Source: Phycisphaeraceae bacterium
Lineage (GTDB): Bacteria > Planctomycetota > Phycisphaerae > Phycisphaerales > Phycisphaeraceae
DNA length: 64,000 nucleotides
Reading direction: 5' to 3'
Assembly: GCA_028284155.1 (NCBI GenBank)
Contig: JANQSF010000134.1
Span: 248,001 to 312,000, forward strand
Under the pieces are notes generated by a model that ran no database searches, was not told the DNA's origin, and saw only the letters and a program-made list of their open reading frames with translations. Both the position numbers and the translations under genes were made by a program. Shown here piece by piece: positions 1 through 8,661 of this stretch (the stretch's first letter is position 1; the number at the start of each line of letters is the position of its first letter).

Positions 1-310
1 CATGCTGTGCTGGTACTATCGTCCGGACCGGTCCGCGACCTTTAGCGGCCGTACCCATTTTCTGACCGGGTGATTCGACAGGGTCTCCCAGCCTCCAGCA
101 ACAAACGGACACACGGGAATAATCCGCCCGCCCGGCGCGTCTGTTCATTGGACCGCCGTCGGCTCGCGATCCGTTAGACTGTCCCCGCAATTCGGGCTGA
201 CTTCCGCAGCAGGCGGATCAACAGCCTTGCGGCGCATCGCACCGATGATCCAGAACCCCGTCGCCGATCGCGACAACGAAACGACCCCTTCCCGTCAAAG
301 GACCTCATTC
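1..310. other. Left-edge region without an identified gene
   Basis: I see no convincing coding frame here. The region leads into the bufferin-type operon starting at 311 and should carry its promoter, but no -35/-10 pair with acceptable spacing stands out. The first three bases read as a reverse ATG, so a minus-strand gene could begin at the very edge, which cannot be tested. Confidence 0.4.
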
Positions 311-832
311 ATGAACGCCAAAGACCTCACCCGTCGCGACTTCTCCAAGCTCTCGGTCGCCGCCCTGGGCGGCGCGCTGGCCGGCACCGTCATGGTCGGC
401 TGCGGCGACAACAAAGACGGCGACGCCGACGGCAAGAAGGCGGACGACAAGAAAGGCGCTGACAGCGGCGGCGGCGACACGCACAACGTGGCCTACCTGC
501 TCGAAGAGCCGCACGTCTGCCGCGGCCTGAATACCTGCAAAGACAAGGGCAAGGGCGGCGGCAACGACTGCGCCGGCGCGGGCGCGTGTCATACCGCCAG
601 GGCACACGCCTGCAACGGCGAAAACACCTGCAAAGGCCAGGGTGGCTGCGGTGACTACCCCGGGCAGAACGAGTGCAACACGAAGGGCAAGTGCCAAGTG
701 CCGCTACACGGCCACGAAAAGCTCGACATGGAAAACACGTGGGGCAAGGCACGCAAGGCGTTCGCCAAGGCCTACGCCGACGCCAACGACGGCAAGAAGC
801 TGCTCGACGCGCCCGCGGCCGACGGCGGTTAA
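311..832 (+). CDS. Bufferin-type cysteine-rich RiPP precursor with Tat/lipoprotein signal
   Basis: Probable precursor of a bufferin-type modified peptide that sequesters metal, copper in described systems. The 173-residue product opens with a twin-arginine motif (T-R-R-D-F, 7-11) and a hydrophobic stretch ending V-M-V-G-C, so Cys31 may be lipidated. A charged Lys/Asp linker (about 34-50) precedes a core whose nine cysteines (70, 76, 87, 93, 101, 107, 113, 122, 128) are all spaced as C-x5-C pairs or triplets. The tail after 130 has no cysteine. ATG 311 is chosen because AAAGGA lies 8 bases upstream and the signal starts there; the frame is open back to 227. The two genes after it encode the modifying enzyme and its partner. 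The role is inferred from family and context; the cysteine pattern is seen directly. Confidence 0.75.
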   Translation: MNAKDLTRRDFSKLSVAALGGALAGTVMVGCGDNKDGDADGKKADDKKGADSGGGDTHNVAYLLEEPHVCRGLNTCKDKGKGGGNDCAGAGACHTARAHACNGENTCKGQGGCGDYPGQNECNTKGKCQVPLHGHEKLDMENTWGKARKAFAKAYADANDGKKLLDAPAADGG

Positions 833-941
833 GCGGCGCTGATCGCCCGGCCATCGATTCTCAATCAAACACCCTGCCGCGCTCGGCCTTCGGGCGCGGT
901 ACTTTTTTTGACTCACCCGATTCCTCCGCAACGTGATCGCC

Positions 942-1889
942 ATGCCCCTCCCCCGCCTCGGCCACGACAACCTCGGACTCGGACTCGGCCTGCGGGCGAC
1001 CCACTACCCGCACATCCTCAAGCACCGACCCAGCGTCGATTGGTTCGAGATCATCAGCGAGAACTACATGGACTCGCACGGTCGGCCGCGTTACGTGCTC
1101 GAACAGATCGCCGAGCACTACCCGCTGGTCATGCACGGCGTGTCACTGTCCATCGGCTCGACCGACCCCCTCGACCGCGACTACCTCAAACGACTCAAAG
1201 GCCTGGCCGACGCGGTCAAGCCCGCCTGGGTCTCCGATCACGTTTGCTGGACGGGCGTGGGCGGCCGAAACACACACGACCTGCTGCCGATCCCTTTCAC
1301 CGAGCAGTCATTGAAACACGTCGTCGAGCGCGTCAAGCAGGTGCAGGACGTGCTCGAACGCCCGTTCGTTCTGGAAAACCCTTCAAGCTATGTCCAATTC
1401 CGCGGATCGACGATGGACGAGTGGGAGTTCATCACCCGCATGGCTGAGGACGCCGACTGCGGCCTGCTGCTCGACGTGAACAATGTTTACGTCTCAACGT
1501 TCAACCACGAACTCGACCCGCACGAGTTCATCCGCAACCTGCCGCACGAACGCATTGTGCAATTCCATTTGGCCGGCCACACCAACATGGAAACGCACCT
1601 GATCGACACGCACGACAACCACGTGATCGATCCGGTGTGGGACCTGTACCGCATGGCCCACGAACTGACAGGCGGCGTCTCGACCCTGCTGGAATGGGAC
1701 GCCAACATCCCGCCCTTCGACGTGCTGCACGCCGAAGTCCTCAAAGCCAAACGCCACATGGGCGAGCAACTCCAAACGGACGACTCGACCGAAGGCAGCC
1801 CGGCTACCGACGACACACATGAGATGCCGATCGACGACGCTTCATGGGTCCCCCACCCCCTGCATCACATGGTTGCGGAGGTGGAATAA
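942..1889 (+). CDS. bufB: MNIO family (DUF692) RiPP-modifying enzyme, BufB-like
   Basis: DUF692/MNIO enzymes are TIM-barrel multinuclear iron oxidases that modify cysteines of precursor peptides. The 315 residues cover the whole family. Recognisable blocks are G-L-G-L-R near the start, [40 protein letters not shown] and F-H-L-A-G-H, which carry the metal-binding His, Glu and Asp residues. A GTG at 933 is an alternative start 9 bases upstream. It lies 109 bases after the precursor gene and 51 before the DUF2063 gene, the usual BufA-BufB-BufC order. The substrate is inferred to be the product of 311-832. Confidence 0.9.
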   Translation: MPLPRLGHDNLGLGLGLRATHYPHILKHRPSVDWFEIISENYMDSHGRPRYVLEQIAEHYPLVMHGVSLSIGSTDPLDRDYLKRLKGLADAVKPAWVSDHVCWTGVGGRNTHDLLPIPFTEQSLKHVVERVKQVQDVLERPFVLENPSSYVQFRGSTMDEWEFITRMAEDADCGLLLDVNNVYVSTFNHELDPHEFIRNLPHERIVQFHLAGHTNMETHLIDTHDNHVIDPVWDLYRMAHELTGGVSTLLEWDANIPPFDVLHAEVLKAKRHMGEQLQTDDSTEGSPATDDTHEMPIDDASWVPHPLHHMVAEVE

Positions 1890-1899
1890 CACGCCCGAA

Positions 1900-1923
1900 G
1901 CCCACGGATTCCAATCCGTGGGC
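1900..1923. repeat. Perfect 11-bp hairpin between bufB-like and bufC-like genes
   Basis: GCCCACGGATT and its exact complement are separated by 2 bases in the 51-base gap between the two genes. No T-tract follows on the plus strand, so an RNA-stability or attenuation element is more likely than a terminator. Confidence 0.6.
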
Positions 1924-1940
1924 GTCCCGCACAAACAGAC

Positions 1941-2861
1941 ATGTCCGACGACACCGCATCATCCCCCGACCTCAACACCATCCAGAAATGGCTCCAGTCC
2001 GTCGTTACCCACCCCAACGGCGTCGCGGCTGGTGTCGAATCGGATGCCGCGCAACAACACGTCGCGCTGACACGCGACCAACTTGAACAACTGGTCACAC
2101 GCACGAGCAACCGGTCAGCGGAAGAACGACTCAACGTCTACGCCCACGCCTACTACGCCCGGCTCATCGATTGCCTCGGCGAGGTGTTCCCCATGCTCAA
2201 ACGCGCACTGGGCGAGGAGGTCTTCAACAGCTTCGCGTCCGACTATCTCCAGGAATACCCGTCGCGCAGCTACACGCTCAACGAGATGGGCCGACACTTT
2301 GCGCAGTTCTTCCAGGAGACCCGACCCGACCGCGACGAACATGCGTCGGCCGACAACGACCTGCCGGTGAATTGGCCGGACCTGCTCATCGACCTGGCCA
2401 ACCTCGAATGGACGATCAACGAAGTGTTCGACGGCCCCGGCATCGAAGGCCAACCGACACTCACCCACAACGACCTCGCCGCCGTCGCCCCGCGGGATTG
2501 GCCGAACATCCGCCTTCAGCCGATCGTCTGCCTGCGACTACTGGCCACCCGCTATCCCGTCAACGACTACTACACCGCGCTCCGCCAGGCCGACGAGAAC
2601 GACGACATCGACAAGCCCGCCCCCGCGCCCTCATGGGTCGCCATCGCGCGGCGCGACTACGTCGTCCGCCGTTTCAGCCTCAGCCGACCACAGTACGCCT
2701 TGCTCACCGCGCTGCAAGACGGCGCGACCGTCGGCCAAGCCATCGAACACGCCGCCGAACACGCCGACCACCTCGACGACTCAGCCTTCGCCGAAGCGTT
2801 GCAGGAATGGTTCAAGTCATGGACGGCCGAGGAATTGTTCGCGCCAATCGAGAACGCGTGA
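1941..2861 (+). CDS. bufC: DUF2063 / HvfC-BufC family protein, bufferin maturation partner
   Basis: This 306-residue protein has the N-terminal helical DUF2063 domain (about 8-140), including Q-L-x-Q-L-V-T, R-L-N-V-Y-A-H-A-Y-Y-A-R-L and the F-P-M-L-K-R-A-L-G segment typical of the family. The second half (about 150-300) matches the usual BufC/HvfC C-terminal part and contains R-R-D-Y-V-V-R-R-F. In described systems this protein pairs with the MNIO enzyme and helps it bind the precursor. It is the last gene of the plus-strand operon; the next gene converges on it with only 32 bases between the two stop codons. No DoxX-like BufD gene follows. Confidence 0.85.
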   Translation: MSDDTASSPDLNTIQKWLQSVVTHPNGVAAGVESDAAQQHVALTRDQLEQLVTRTSNRSAEERLNVYAHAYYARLIDCLGEVFPMLKRALGEEVFNSFASDYLQEYPSRSYTLNEMGRHFAQFFQETRPDRDEHASADNDLPVNWPDLLIDLANLEWTINEVFDGPGIEGQPTLTHNDLAAVAPRDWPNIRLQPIVCLRLLATRYPVNDYYTALRQADENDDIDKPAPAPSWVAIARRDYVVRRFSLSRPQYALLTALQDGATVGQAIEHAAEHADHLDDSAFAEALQEWFKSWTAEELFAPIENA

Positions 2862-2893
2862 CGGGACGCGATTCACCAAGTGCCGCATTCGGC

Positions 2894-3721
2894 TCACTTC
2901 TGATTGACCAGCGTCGTCGCGTCCTGATAGACCATCGCCGCGTTGGAGCCGGTATTCTCTTCGTCATCAGAAAACAGATTGTCCGCGTCCATCACCGGGC
3001 CAACGCCAAAACGGGTGTTGGTGAGGACAGGACTGTCGTAATCGCCGTCATACGGTGAGAGGAACAGGGAACTACCATCATTGAATTGAACTTGGCCCTC
3101 CCATCGCCCGCTACCTGCTTCGGCAAGGTCGCTTTCCGCCTGCCCGACGGCGCTGCCCGATCCGACGTTTCGATCGCTCAAGACGACGGCCGAAGCATTC
3201 TGTGTGGCCTGCCATTCACCGCGTCGCCCTGACAGCGGATCGTCGATGCGAAGCATGGCGTAGGAAAAGTTGTCAGACGACACCGAGTCATCCACATCGT
3301 CTACCTCTCCAATAGGCCAAACCTCCGACTTGCCATTCCCTTTCTCAGCCGGACGGATCATGTATTCCGGCGTGAAGTAGCTTGCGTTAAGCATGACGCA
3401 ATAGCGCACGCTCGGGTCGTCTCCTCGAGTGCCGTCAGAGAGAAAAGTGCCGTCAACACCCGTGAATGTGACCGCATCGACCAATTGGCCGCTCCCGTTG
3501 AGGCCGGGGTAATAACCGTCACCTGTCGGTCCCCTGTTGCTCTGCGAAAAGGTCACCATCCCCTGAAAAATACCGCCCATCTGATCTGCATTTGACGCGA
3601 ATCGCAACCGCCGCTTCAACGTATGGATTGCGGGCACGGCAATCGCCAGAAGCACGGCAAGCGTCACTACCACGATCAACAGATCACGGATCGTCATGCC
3701 GCGTTGACGAGCGTTATTCAT
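2894..3721 (-). CDS. Pseudopilin-like protein, third paralog of a tandem triplet
   Basis: 275 residues with a type IV prepilin N-terminus: short basic leader, G-M-T-I-R-D at 8-13, then about 25 hydrophobic residues. A prepilin peptidase would cut after Gly8. Position +5, normally Glu, is Asp here, unlike its paralogs. The head carries the conserved G-I-F-Q-G-M-V-T-F-S-Q-S and D-G-Y-Y-P-G-L segments, Y-M-I-R-P, S-Y-A-M-L-R-I-D, L-S-D-R-N-V-G-S-G and the ending A-A-M-V-Y-Q-D-A-T-T-L-V shared with its two upstream neighbours. It starts 12 bases after the preceding gene, so it is cotranscribed. It is probably a minor pseudopilin or envelope-anchored protein; the exact role is unknown. Confidence 0.75.
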   Translation of the reverse strand: MNNARQRGMTIRDLLIVVVTLAVLLAIAVPAIHTLKRRLRFASNADQMGGIFQGMVTFSQSNRGPTGDGYYPGLNGSGQLVDAVTFTGVDGTFLSDGTRGDDPSVRYCVMLNASYFTPEYMIRPAEKGNGKSEVWPIGEVDDVDDSVSSDNFSYAMLRIDDPLSGRRGEWQATQNASAVVLSDRNVGSGSAVGQAESDLAEAGSGRWEGQVQFNDGSSLFLSPYDGDYDSPVLTNTRFGVGPVMDADNLFSDDEENTGSNAAMVYQDATTLVNQK

Positions 3722-3733
3722 CGGCTTGACCTG

Positions 3734-4582
3734 CTATTGCTGATCCACCAACGTCGTCGCATCCTGAAACACCATCGCCGCGTTCGAGCCCGCCAGCGTG
3801 ACGCCGAGCGGGTCGACATCCTCGAACAGGTTGTCATCCTTGACGACAGGCTGGACGCCATAGCGTGTCTCGGCGATCGTCGGTGTGTCGTATCCGTTGT
3901 CTTTCGGGTTGATGTACTGCGCGACGCCGTTGTTGAACATGACCGTCCCTTCCCACCGCCCGCTGGCCGCGCCGGTCCAGGCGCTCGCGGCCTGCCCCGC
4001 GCCCGAACCGGGGCCGATGTTCCGGTCACTCAACACGACCTCGTGCGGGCTGATGGTCTCCGCCCACGCCTTGCGGCGTCCGTCCGACCCCTCGCCGATC
4101 CGCAGCATCGCGTACGAGAAGTTATTGGGCGAAAGCACTTCGTCCGCACCACCGCCCGTGCCGATGGGGCTGACCGACATCTTGCCGCTTTGCGGGTCGT
4201 TCTCCATCGGGTGGATCACGTACTCCGGCGTGAAGTACGACTTGTTCAGCATGTACGTGAAGCGGACCGCGGGGTGCGCCCCATGAACCGTGTCGCCGGC
4301 GGTAAACGAGCCCGCCGCCGTCGGCCAGGTAAACGCAGGAACAACCGCGCCGCCACCTGTCAGCCCCGGATACGTCCCGTCCCCCGTCGATGTTTTGCAG
4401 CTCTGTGAAAAAGTCACCATCCCCTGATGGATCCCTCGCAGTTGTGTTGCATTCGTCAGTTTGTGCGACACGCGCCTCGCACAGGACAACCCCGGCACGA
4501 CAATGATCGCCAGCACAGCAAGGATCGCCAGAACGATCAAGACTTCCCGGATCGTCATCCCACGTCGATACGCATCACCCAT
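3734..4582 (-). CDS. Pseudopilin-like protein, second paralog of the triplet
   Basis: 282 residues with the prepilin signature R-R-G-M-T-I-R-E-V-L-I-V-L: cleavage is expected after Gly8 and Glu is at +5. One transmembrane helix is followed by a large head close in sequence to the proteins encoded on either side (G-I-H-Q-G-M-V-T-F-S-Q-S, T-Y-P-G-L, K-S-Y-F-T-P-E-Y-V-I-H-P, V-V-L-S-D-R-N-I-G-P-G-S). ATG 4582 is chosen because the prepilin leader begins there; the open frame further upstream overlaps the neighbouring gene and looks non-coding. Gaps of 14 and 12 bases to the flanking genes mark a single transcript. Confidence 0.78.
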   Translation of the reverse strand: MGDAYRRGMTIREVLIVLAILAVLAIIVVPGLSCARRVSHKLTNATQLRGIHQGMVTFSQSCKTSTGDGTYPGLTGGGAVVPAFTWPTAAGSFTAGDTVHGAHPAVRFTYMLNKSYFTPEYVIHPMENDPQSGKMSVSPIGTGGGADEVLSPNNFSYAMLRIGEGSDGRRKAWAETISPHEVVLSDRNIGPGSGAGQAASAWTGAASGRWEGTVMFNNGVAQYINPKDNGYDTPTIAETRYGVQPVVKDDNLFEDVDPLGVTLAGSNAAMVFQDATTLVDQQ

Positions 4583-4596
4583 GGTTGCCACCTGTG

Positions 4597-5445
4597 TCAG
4601 TGTTGGTCCACCATCGTCGTCGCGTCCTGAAACACCATCGCCGCGTTCGAGCCCGCCAGCGTGACGTCCATCGGGTCGTCGTCCGCAAACAGGTTGTCGT
4701 CCTCGACGTACGGCTCGTCGCCGTAGCGTGTCTTGGCCAGCGTCGGTGTGTCGTAGCCGTTGTCGCTTGGGATGACGTAGCTGACGCTGCCGTCGTTGAA
4801 CACGACCGTCCCTTCCCATTCGCCGCTGTCGACGCCAGTCCAAACACTTGCGGCCTGCCCCGCCCCGGAACCCGGGCCGATGTTGCGGTCACTGAGAACA
4901 ACCTCGTTCGCGCTGATCGTCTCCGCCCAGGCCGCCCGTCGCCCCTCCGAAGGCTCGTCGATCCGCAGCATCGCGTAGGAAAAGTTGTCCGGCGAAACGA
5001 CCTTGTCGTCGACGCCGCTCGTGCCGATCGGGTGAACCAGCCTCTTGCCGCCCTCTCGCCCGGCATCCATCGGATTGATCAGGTATTCAGGCGTGAAGTA
5101 CGACTTGTTCAGCATGACCGTGAAGCGCGTGGCAGGCTCGGCGCCGTGGACGGTCTTGCCCGCGGTGAACGTGCCGTTCGCAGTTGGCCAAGTGAACTCT
5201 GTCACCAGTGTGCCGTCAGACTTCAGTCCGGGATAAGGACCGTCTCCTGTTGCCTTCTTGGAGCCTGCGGAGAAGGTCACGCACCCTTGGTGAATACCGC
5301 GCAACTGAGTCGTGTTGGTAATCTTTCGAGATACACGGCGCACGCGGGCGAGGCCGGGCAGAAGCAGCACCGCCATGACGACGATGCAAACCAGAATGAT
5401 CAGAACCTCTCGGATCGTCATCCCGCTTCGATGTCTGTTCTTCAT
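4597..5445 (-). CDS. Pseudopilin-like protein, first paralog of the triplet
   Basis: 282 residues beginning with a basic leader and S-G-M-T-I-R-E-V-L-I-I-L, a type IV prepilin motif with Glu at +5, then one hydrophobic helix. The head shares nearly every conserved block with the next gene in the operon (G-I-H-Q-G-C-V-T-F-S-A-G, K-S-Y-F-T-P-E-Y-L-I-N-P, N-F-S-Y-A-M-L-R-I-D, L-S-D-R-N-I-G-P-G-S-G-A), so the two are a recent duplication. Its ATG overlaps the stop of the LEPR-XLL gene by four bases (ATGA), indicating translational coupling. Confidence 0.78.
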   Translation of the reverse strand: MKNRHRSGMTIREVLIILVCIVVMAVLLLPGLARVRRVSRKITNTTQLRGIHQGCVTFSAGSKKATGDGPYPGLKSDGTLVTEFTWPTANGTFTAGKTVHGAEPATRFTVMLNKSYFTPEYLINPMDAGREGGKRLVHPIGTSGVDDKVVSPDNFSYAMLRIDEPSEGRRAAWAETISANEVVLSDRNIGPGSGAGQAASVWTGVDSGEWEGTVVFNDGSVSYVIPSDNGYDTPTLAKTRYGDEPYVEDDNLFADDDPMDVTLAGSNAAMVFQDATTMVDQH

Positions 5446-7793
5446 AGCACGCGCACCGTCAGGTCGTTGATGGGATCGAACGCTGTGAAATCAGACGAGC
5501 GCACGAGCCGATGGGTTCGACCGTTTTCGGTGAATGTGACACTTCGATAGAAAGTCGCCGCCAGGCCGAACGCGACGCCGGCGTTTTGCGTATCAACCTC
5601 ACGCAGGCTCAGCCGCCCAAGCGACGCGGCCGAGATGTGGCTGTTCAACATCGCAAACGGTTCGTCAACCAATCCGCGCAAAGCGACAGACGCGATCGAC
5701 GCATCCGCAACCAGGTCGTCGCGTGTTGTCGGAAGCGTCAACAGGTCGTCGCGCACACCGGCGAATAAGGCCGAGTCGAACAACGCGCCGGCCACGACGT
5801 TGCCGATGTGGCCGGCCGATCGCAGGACGACTTCGAACAGTCGGCCGGTCACCGTCATGCGCGTCAGGTTGCGGTCACGTGGCGAATCGCCGATCGGCCG
5901 AGTCAGGTGAACGTCAACGCCAGACACGTCGCCGCGCGTCTGCCATGTCCGAATGACCGGTGCGCTGACCACGTCGGCCGACCCGTCCGTCTCGCCCCAG
6001 TCGCGTGTGCCCAGCAGTTGCACGTCGGTGTCGCTGAACACGTTCAGGTCGTTGACGAACTCCGCCCGGATCGTGACCTTGTCACGCTCGCCGCCCGGCC
6101 CGACCTCGATCGTGTGCGGCTGATCCGTCGGCAGGAAGTCGCCCAAGTTGAGCTGCTTGGTCGTCCCCGTGATCAGGACATCGCCCGTGAAATCAATCTG
6201 CCGGGCGTTGATCCGCCCGATCGACGTGCGGTCCGCGGGGTCCCCGACGTCGCCCACCTCCACGCCGCCGATCGTAAACCGGCGATCCCCGCCGATCGCC
6301 GAGATCGTCAGGGCCGACCGATCGGTCGTGCCGGTCAAGACGATGACCGCATTCTCACCCTCGCCAAAGACCTCGCCCCGACCCGGCCCGGTCAGGGCGA
6401 GCGTCAGGACCGTTCCGTCGCCGTCGCGCATGCGGAAGCGAACATTGCGACGTGTCCCGACCGTGCCGAACTGGCGCTCGACGCGCACGGTTGTGTCGCT
6501 GACGATAATGTTGTCCGCCTCGTCCGCCTCCGGGAGCAGGTCGCCGGAATCCAGGTGCGTGATGATGTAATAGTCACCGGCCACCACGTCAGCCGAGGCG
6601 GGCAGGTCGATCACCGGTCGATAGGTGCGCTGCCGGCCCGACCGCAACTCCGTGCGCAGGTTATTCGCCGTGCCGATAGGCGTATCTCCCGCATCGAGCG
6701 TTTGATCCGCTGAAAGATAGAACTGCACGTCAACGTGACCGCGCGCAAAGCCCTCGCCTTCGTTGCGCATCACGATGCGTGCCCGGACTCGGTCGCCCGG
6801 CACGATGACATCGGGCAACGCCTGCGTTTGTGATTCGCCCGTCAGATCGACGCCGCGCTCCGTCGATGCGTGCAACGCGAGCGTGTAATGCGGGTTGAAG
6901 AAGAAATCGGTGTCACACGCTTCAAAACCAAACGACCCCGTTTCGCGACACCGTTCAACGTCGTGGCGGAGCGCGATCGAGTACGTCCCCGGCGGCAGGC
7001 CGGCCATGGGCAGCCGCCGCGTCACGGCCGCGCCCTGCTCGATGTCCGTGCGTTCGATGCCCAGCACGAGCACCTGGTTGTTGCTGACGACACGGCGCAG
7101 CACAGGTCGCACGAGCCCGTCACCGATCATCGTGCTGACCTCGACGAAGTCGCCGACCTTGCCCGTGCCCAGCATCTGGAAGGTGAAAAAGTCCGACCCG
7201 TCCAGCGTGTTCAGGTTGGTCACGACGCGCAAGCCTTCGACTCGGCCGAGGTTGGCTGGCTGCAGGTCTTCCAGAATGACAACATTGGCGTTGACCTCGA
7301 ACGTGCCGAGGTCGCCGGCCGACGCCGCATTGCCCAACAGGTCAAATACCTCGTTTGCTTCCATTCGAACGGTGTAAGTGCCGTTGTCGTCGGGCGACCA
7401 TTCACCGCCCGGCGCGTCGATGCGGTACGTCGCGGTTACACGCGTGTCGTCGAACTGACGATTGATCCGCACGAACCTCGCAAGTTGCCCGCCGCCGCCC
7501 GGCTCGACCACCGACAGGTCGAACCGATCGAAGCTGAAGATGTCCAGCCCGTCGGGGTCGTCAAACGTGACGACAAGACCGTGGAATTCGTTCCCGCCCT
7601 TCTCAACGTCGGCCACGTCGAGCGACACGGTCGGCGCGCTGAGCAACGTACGGCGTTCGAGTGGCTCAAACCACAGCCCGTCGCGATCGGGCGAGCTGAG
7701 CGTTGCGGCTTTGTTGAAAGTCAGGCGGCGCACGTGGGCCTCGTCGTGGGGTCGCCTGAGATTATACACGATACGTAGACGTATCGACGGCAT
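5442..7793 (-). CDS. LEPR-XLL surface protein with CARDB domain
   Basis: 783 residues. W-F-E-P-L-E-R-R-T-L-L-S at about 41-52 is the planctomycete LEPR-XLL motif, an N-terminal signature of very large exported proteins. Ig-like beta-sandwich sequence follows (from about 55), and a CARDB-type adhesion domain lies at about 330-440, ending L-P-E-A-D-E-A-D-N. The C-terminal half is beta-rich and resembles the C-terminal part of the 1898-residue subtilase in this window (shared G-T-T-D-R-S and G-D-V-L-I-T/A-G-T motifs). ATG 7793 is preferred; it shares one base with the upstream stop (TGATG). A GTG at 7796 is the alternative. Role inferred: cell-surface structural or adhesion protein, cotranscribed with pseudopilins. 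Confidence 0.8.
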   Translation of the reverse strand: MPSIRLRIVYNLRRPHDEAHVRRLTFNKAATLSSPDRDGLWFEPLERRTLLSAPTVSLDVADVEKGGNEFHGLVVTFDDPDGLDIFSFDRFDLSVVEPGGGGQLARFVRINRQFDDTRVTATYRIDAPGGEWSPDDNGTYTVRMEANEVFDLLGNAASAGDLGTFEVNANVVILEDLQPANLGRVEGLRVVTNLNTLDGSDFFTFQMLGTGKVGDFVEVSTMIGDGLVRPVLRRVVSNNQVLVLGIERTDIEQGAAVTRRLPMAGLPPGTYSIALRHDVERCRETGSFGFEACDTDFFFNPHYTLALHASTERGVDLTGESQTQALPDVIVPGDRVRARIVMRNEGEGFARGHVDVQFYLSADQTLDAGDTPIGTANNLRTELRSGRQRTYRPVIDLPASADVVAGDYYIITHLDSGDLLPEADEADNIIVSDTTVRVERQFGTVGTRRNVRFRMRDGDGTVLTLALTGPGRGEVFGEGENAVIVLTGTTDRSALTISAIGGDRRFTIGGVEVGDVGDPADRTSIGRINARQIDFTGDVLITGTTKQLNLGDFLPTDQPHTIEVGPGGERDKVTIRAEFVNDLNVFSDTDVQLLGTRDWGETDGSADVVSAPVIRTWQTRGDVSGVDVHLTRPIGDSPRDRNLTRMTVTGRLFEVVLRSAGHIGNVVAGALFDSALFAGVRDDLLTLPTTRDDLVADASIASVALRGLVDEPFAMLNSHISAASLGRLSLREVDTQNAGVAFGLAATFYRSVTFTENGRTHRLVRSSDFTAFDPINDLTVRVL
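7761..7785 (-). promoter_or_regulatory. Possible internal promoter with palindromic operator
   Basis: On the minus strand TGTATAAT (an extended -10 element, 7761-7768) directly follows a perfect palindrome, GATACGT-2-ACGTATC (7770-7785). Both lie inside the first codons of the LEPR-XLL gene. If active, translation could start at a downstream GTG before V-R-R-L-T-F. No good -35 is visible, so an activator site or chance are both possible. Confidence 0.25.
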
Positions 7794-8620
7794 CACTCCG
7801 CGGCGCGGTCCGTGCGGTAATTCAATTCGATCACGCTGCCGCGCGCCTCGAGCCCGGTCAGCCGAACATCCTTGCCGTCGAAGTTGTGCCGCGGATCGAC
7901 CTTGAACCCATCCAGGGCACGCTGGAGCCAGGCGACGACCTCGGCCGGCGGCTTCTGCCCGCCGATGCCGTCCCGCAATTGGTTGACGAGGAAGTTAACG
8001 GGCAGTTCAAGTTCGCCGCCGCGCACGGCCAGGAGCCGAAGATGAAGTTGGCCGTCCTGTGTCATCCGCGCATCGAGCACGGCGCTGACGACCTGATTGA
8101 TCTGGTCGGCCTTGAACGCCACGACGAGTTTGCCGTCCTGAATCGCGACGATCGGCTTGCCGATACCGCTCGGCAGCCGATCGTTCTGATTGGCCAGGGC
8201 CTTCTCCAATCGCACAGCCAACCACGCGTTGGCTTCGCGCAGGTCGAGCACGAGCCAGCGCGTGCCGTCTGACGCGATGCCACTGCGCGCGGCCTCGTCG
8301 GCGCCCTGGATCGCGGCGACGGTGATCGCGTCGAGCGCTTCCTGAGCCGTCACCGGCGTGACGTAGTGGTTGCGCCCCAGCGTCATGTCGTGCTCGTTCG
8401 TCGCGGCCAACACGCGTTGCTGCACGGACGTGGCGATCGCCTGCACGCGTGGGTTGTTTTCCGCGTCGCCGAGGAACGCCTGCGCCTCGTCCCAATACTG
8501 CGGCGTCGAGTTCCAACGCCACCAGGCGACCACGGCGAGCAGGATACCGATCGCAATCAACGCAAACAGACCGCGGACGACCCAGCCTGCTATCGATTTG
8601 CGGCGTTTGGAGTTGGCCAT
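7793..8620 (-). CDS. Single-pass membrane protein of unknown function
   Basis: 275 residues. A basic N-terminus (K-R-R-K) is followed by one transmembrane helix at about 12-34, then a soluble domain with mixed alpha/beta pattern that I do not recognise. The topology predicts an exported C-terminal domain anchored at its N-terminus. It is the first gene of a five-gene minus-strand operon: its stop overlaps the start of the LEPR-XLL gene, and pseudopilin genes follow. That context points to envelope assembly or export of surface proteins, which is inference. The start is clear because the basic plus hydrophobic signal begins at this ATG. Confidence 0.7.
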   Translation of the reverse strand: MANSKRRKSIAGWVVRGLFALIAIGILLAVVAWWRWNSTPQYWDEAQAFLGDAENNPRVQAIATSVQQRVLAATNEHDMTLGRNHYVTPVTAQEALDAITVAAIQGADEAARSGIASDGTRWLVLDLREANAWLAVRLEKALANQNDRLPSGIGKPIVAIQDGKLVVAFKADQINQVVSAVLDARMTQDGQLHLRLLAVRGGELELPVNFLVNQLRDGIGGQKPPAEVVAWLQRALDGFKVDPRHNFDGKDVRLTGLEARGSVIELNYRTDRAAE

Positions 8621-8661
8621 CCGGAACGGTCTCGTCGGTTCAATTCAAGTCGATAAAGCAA

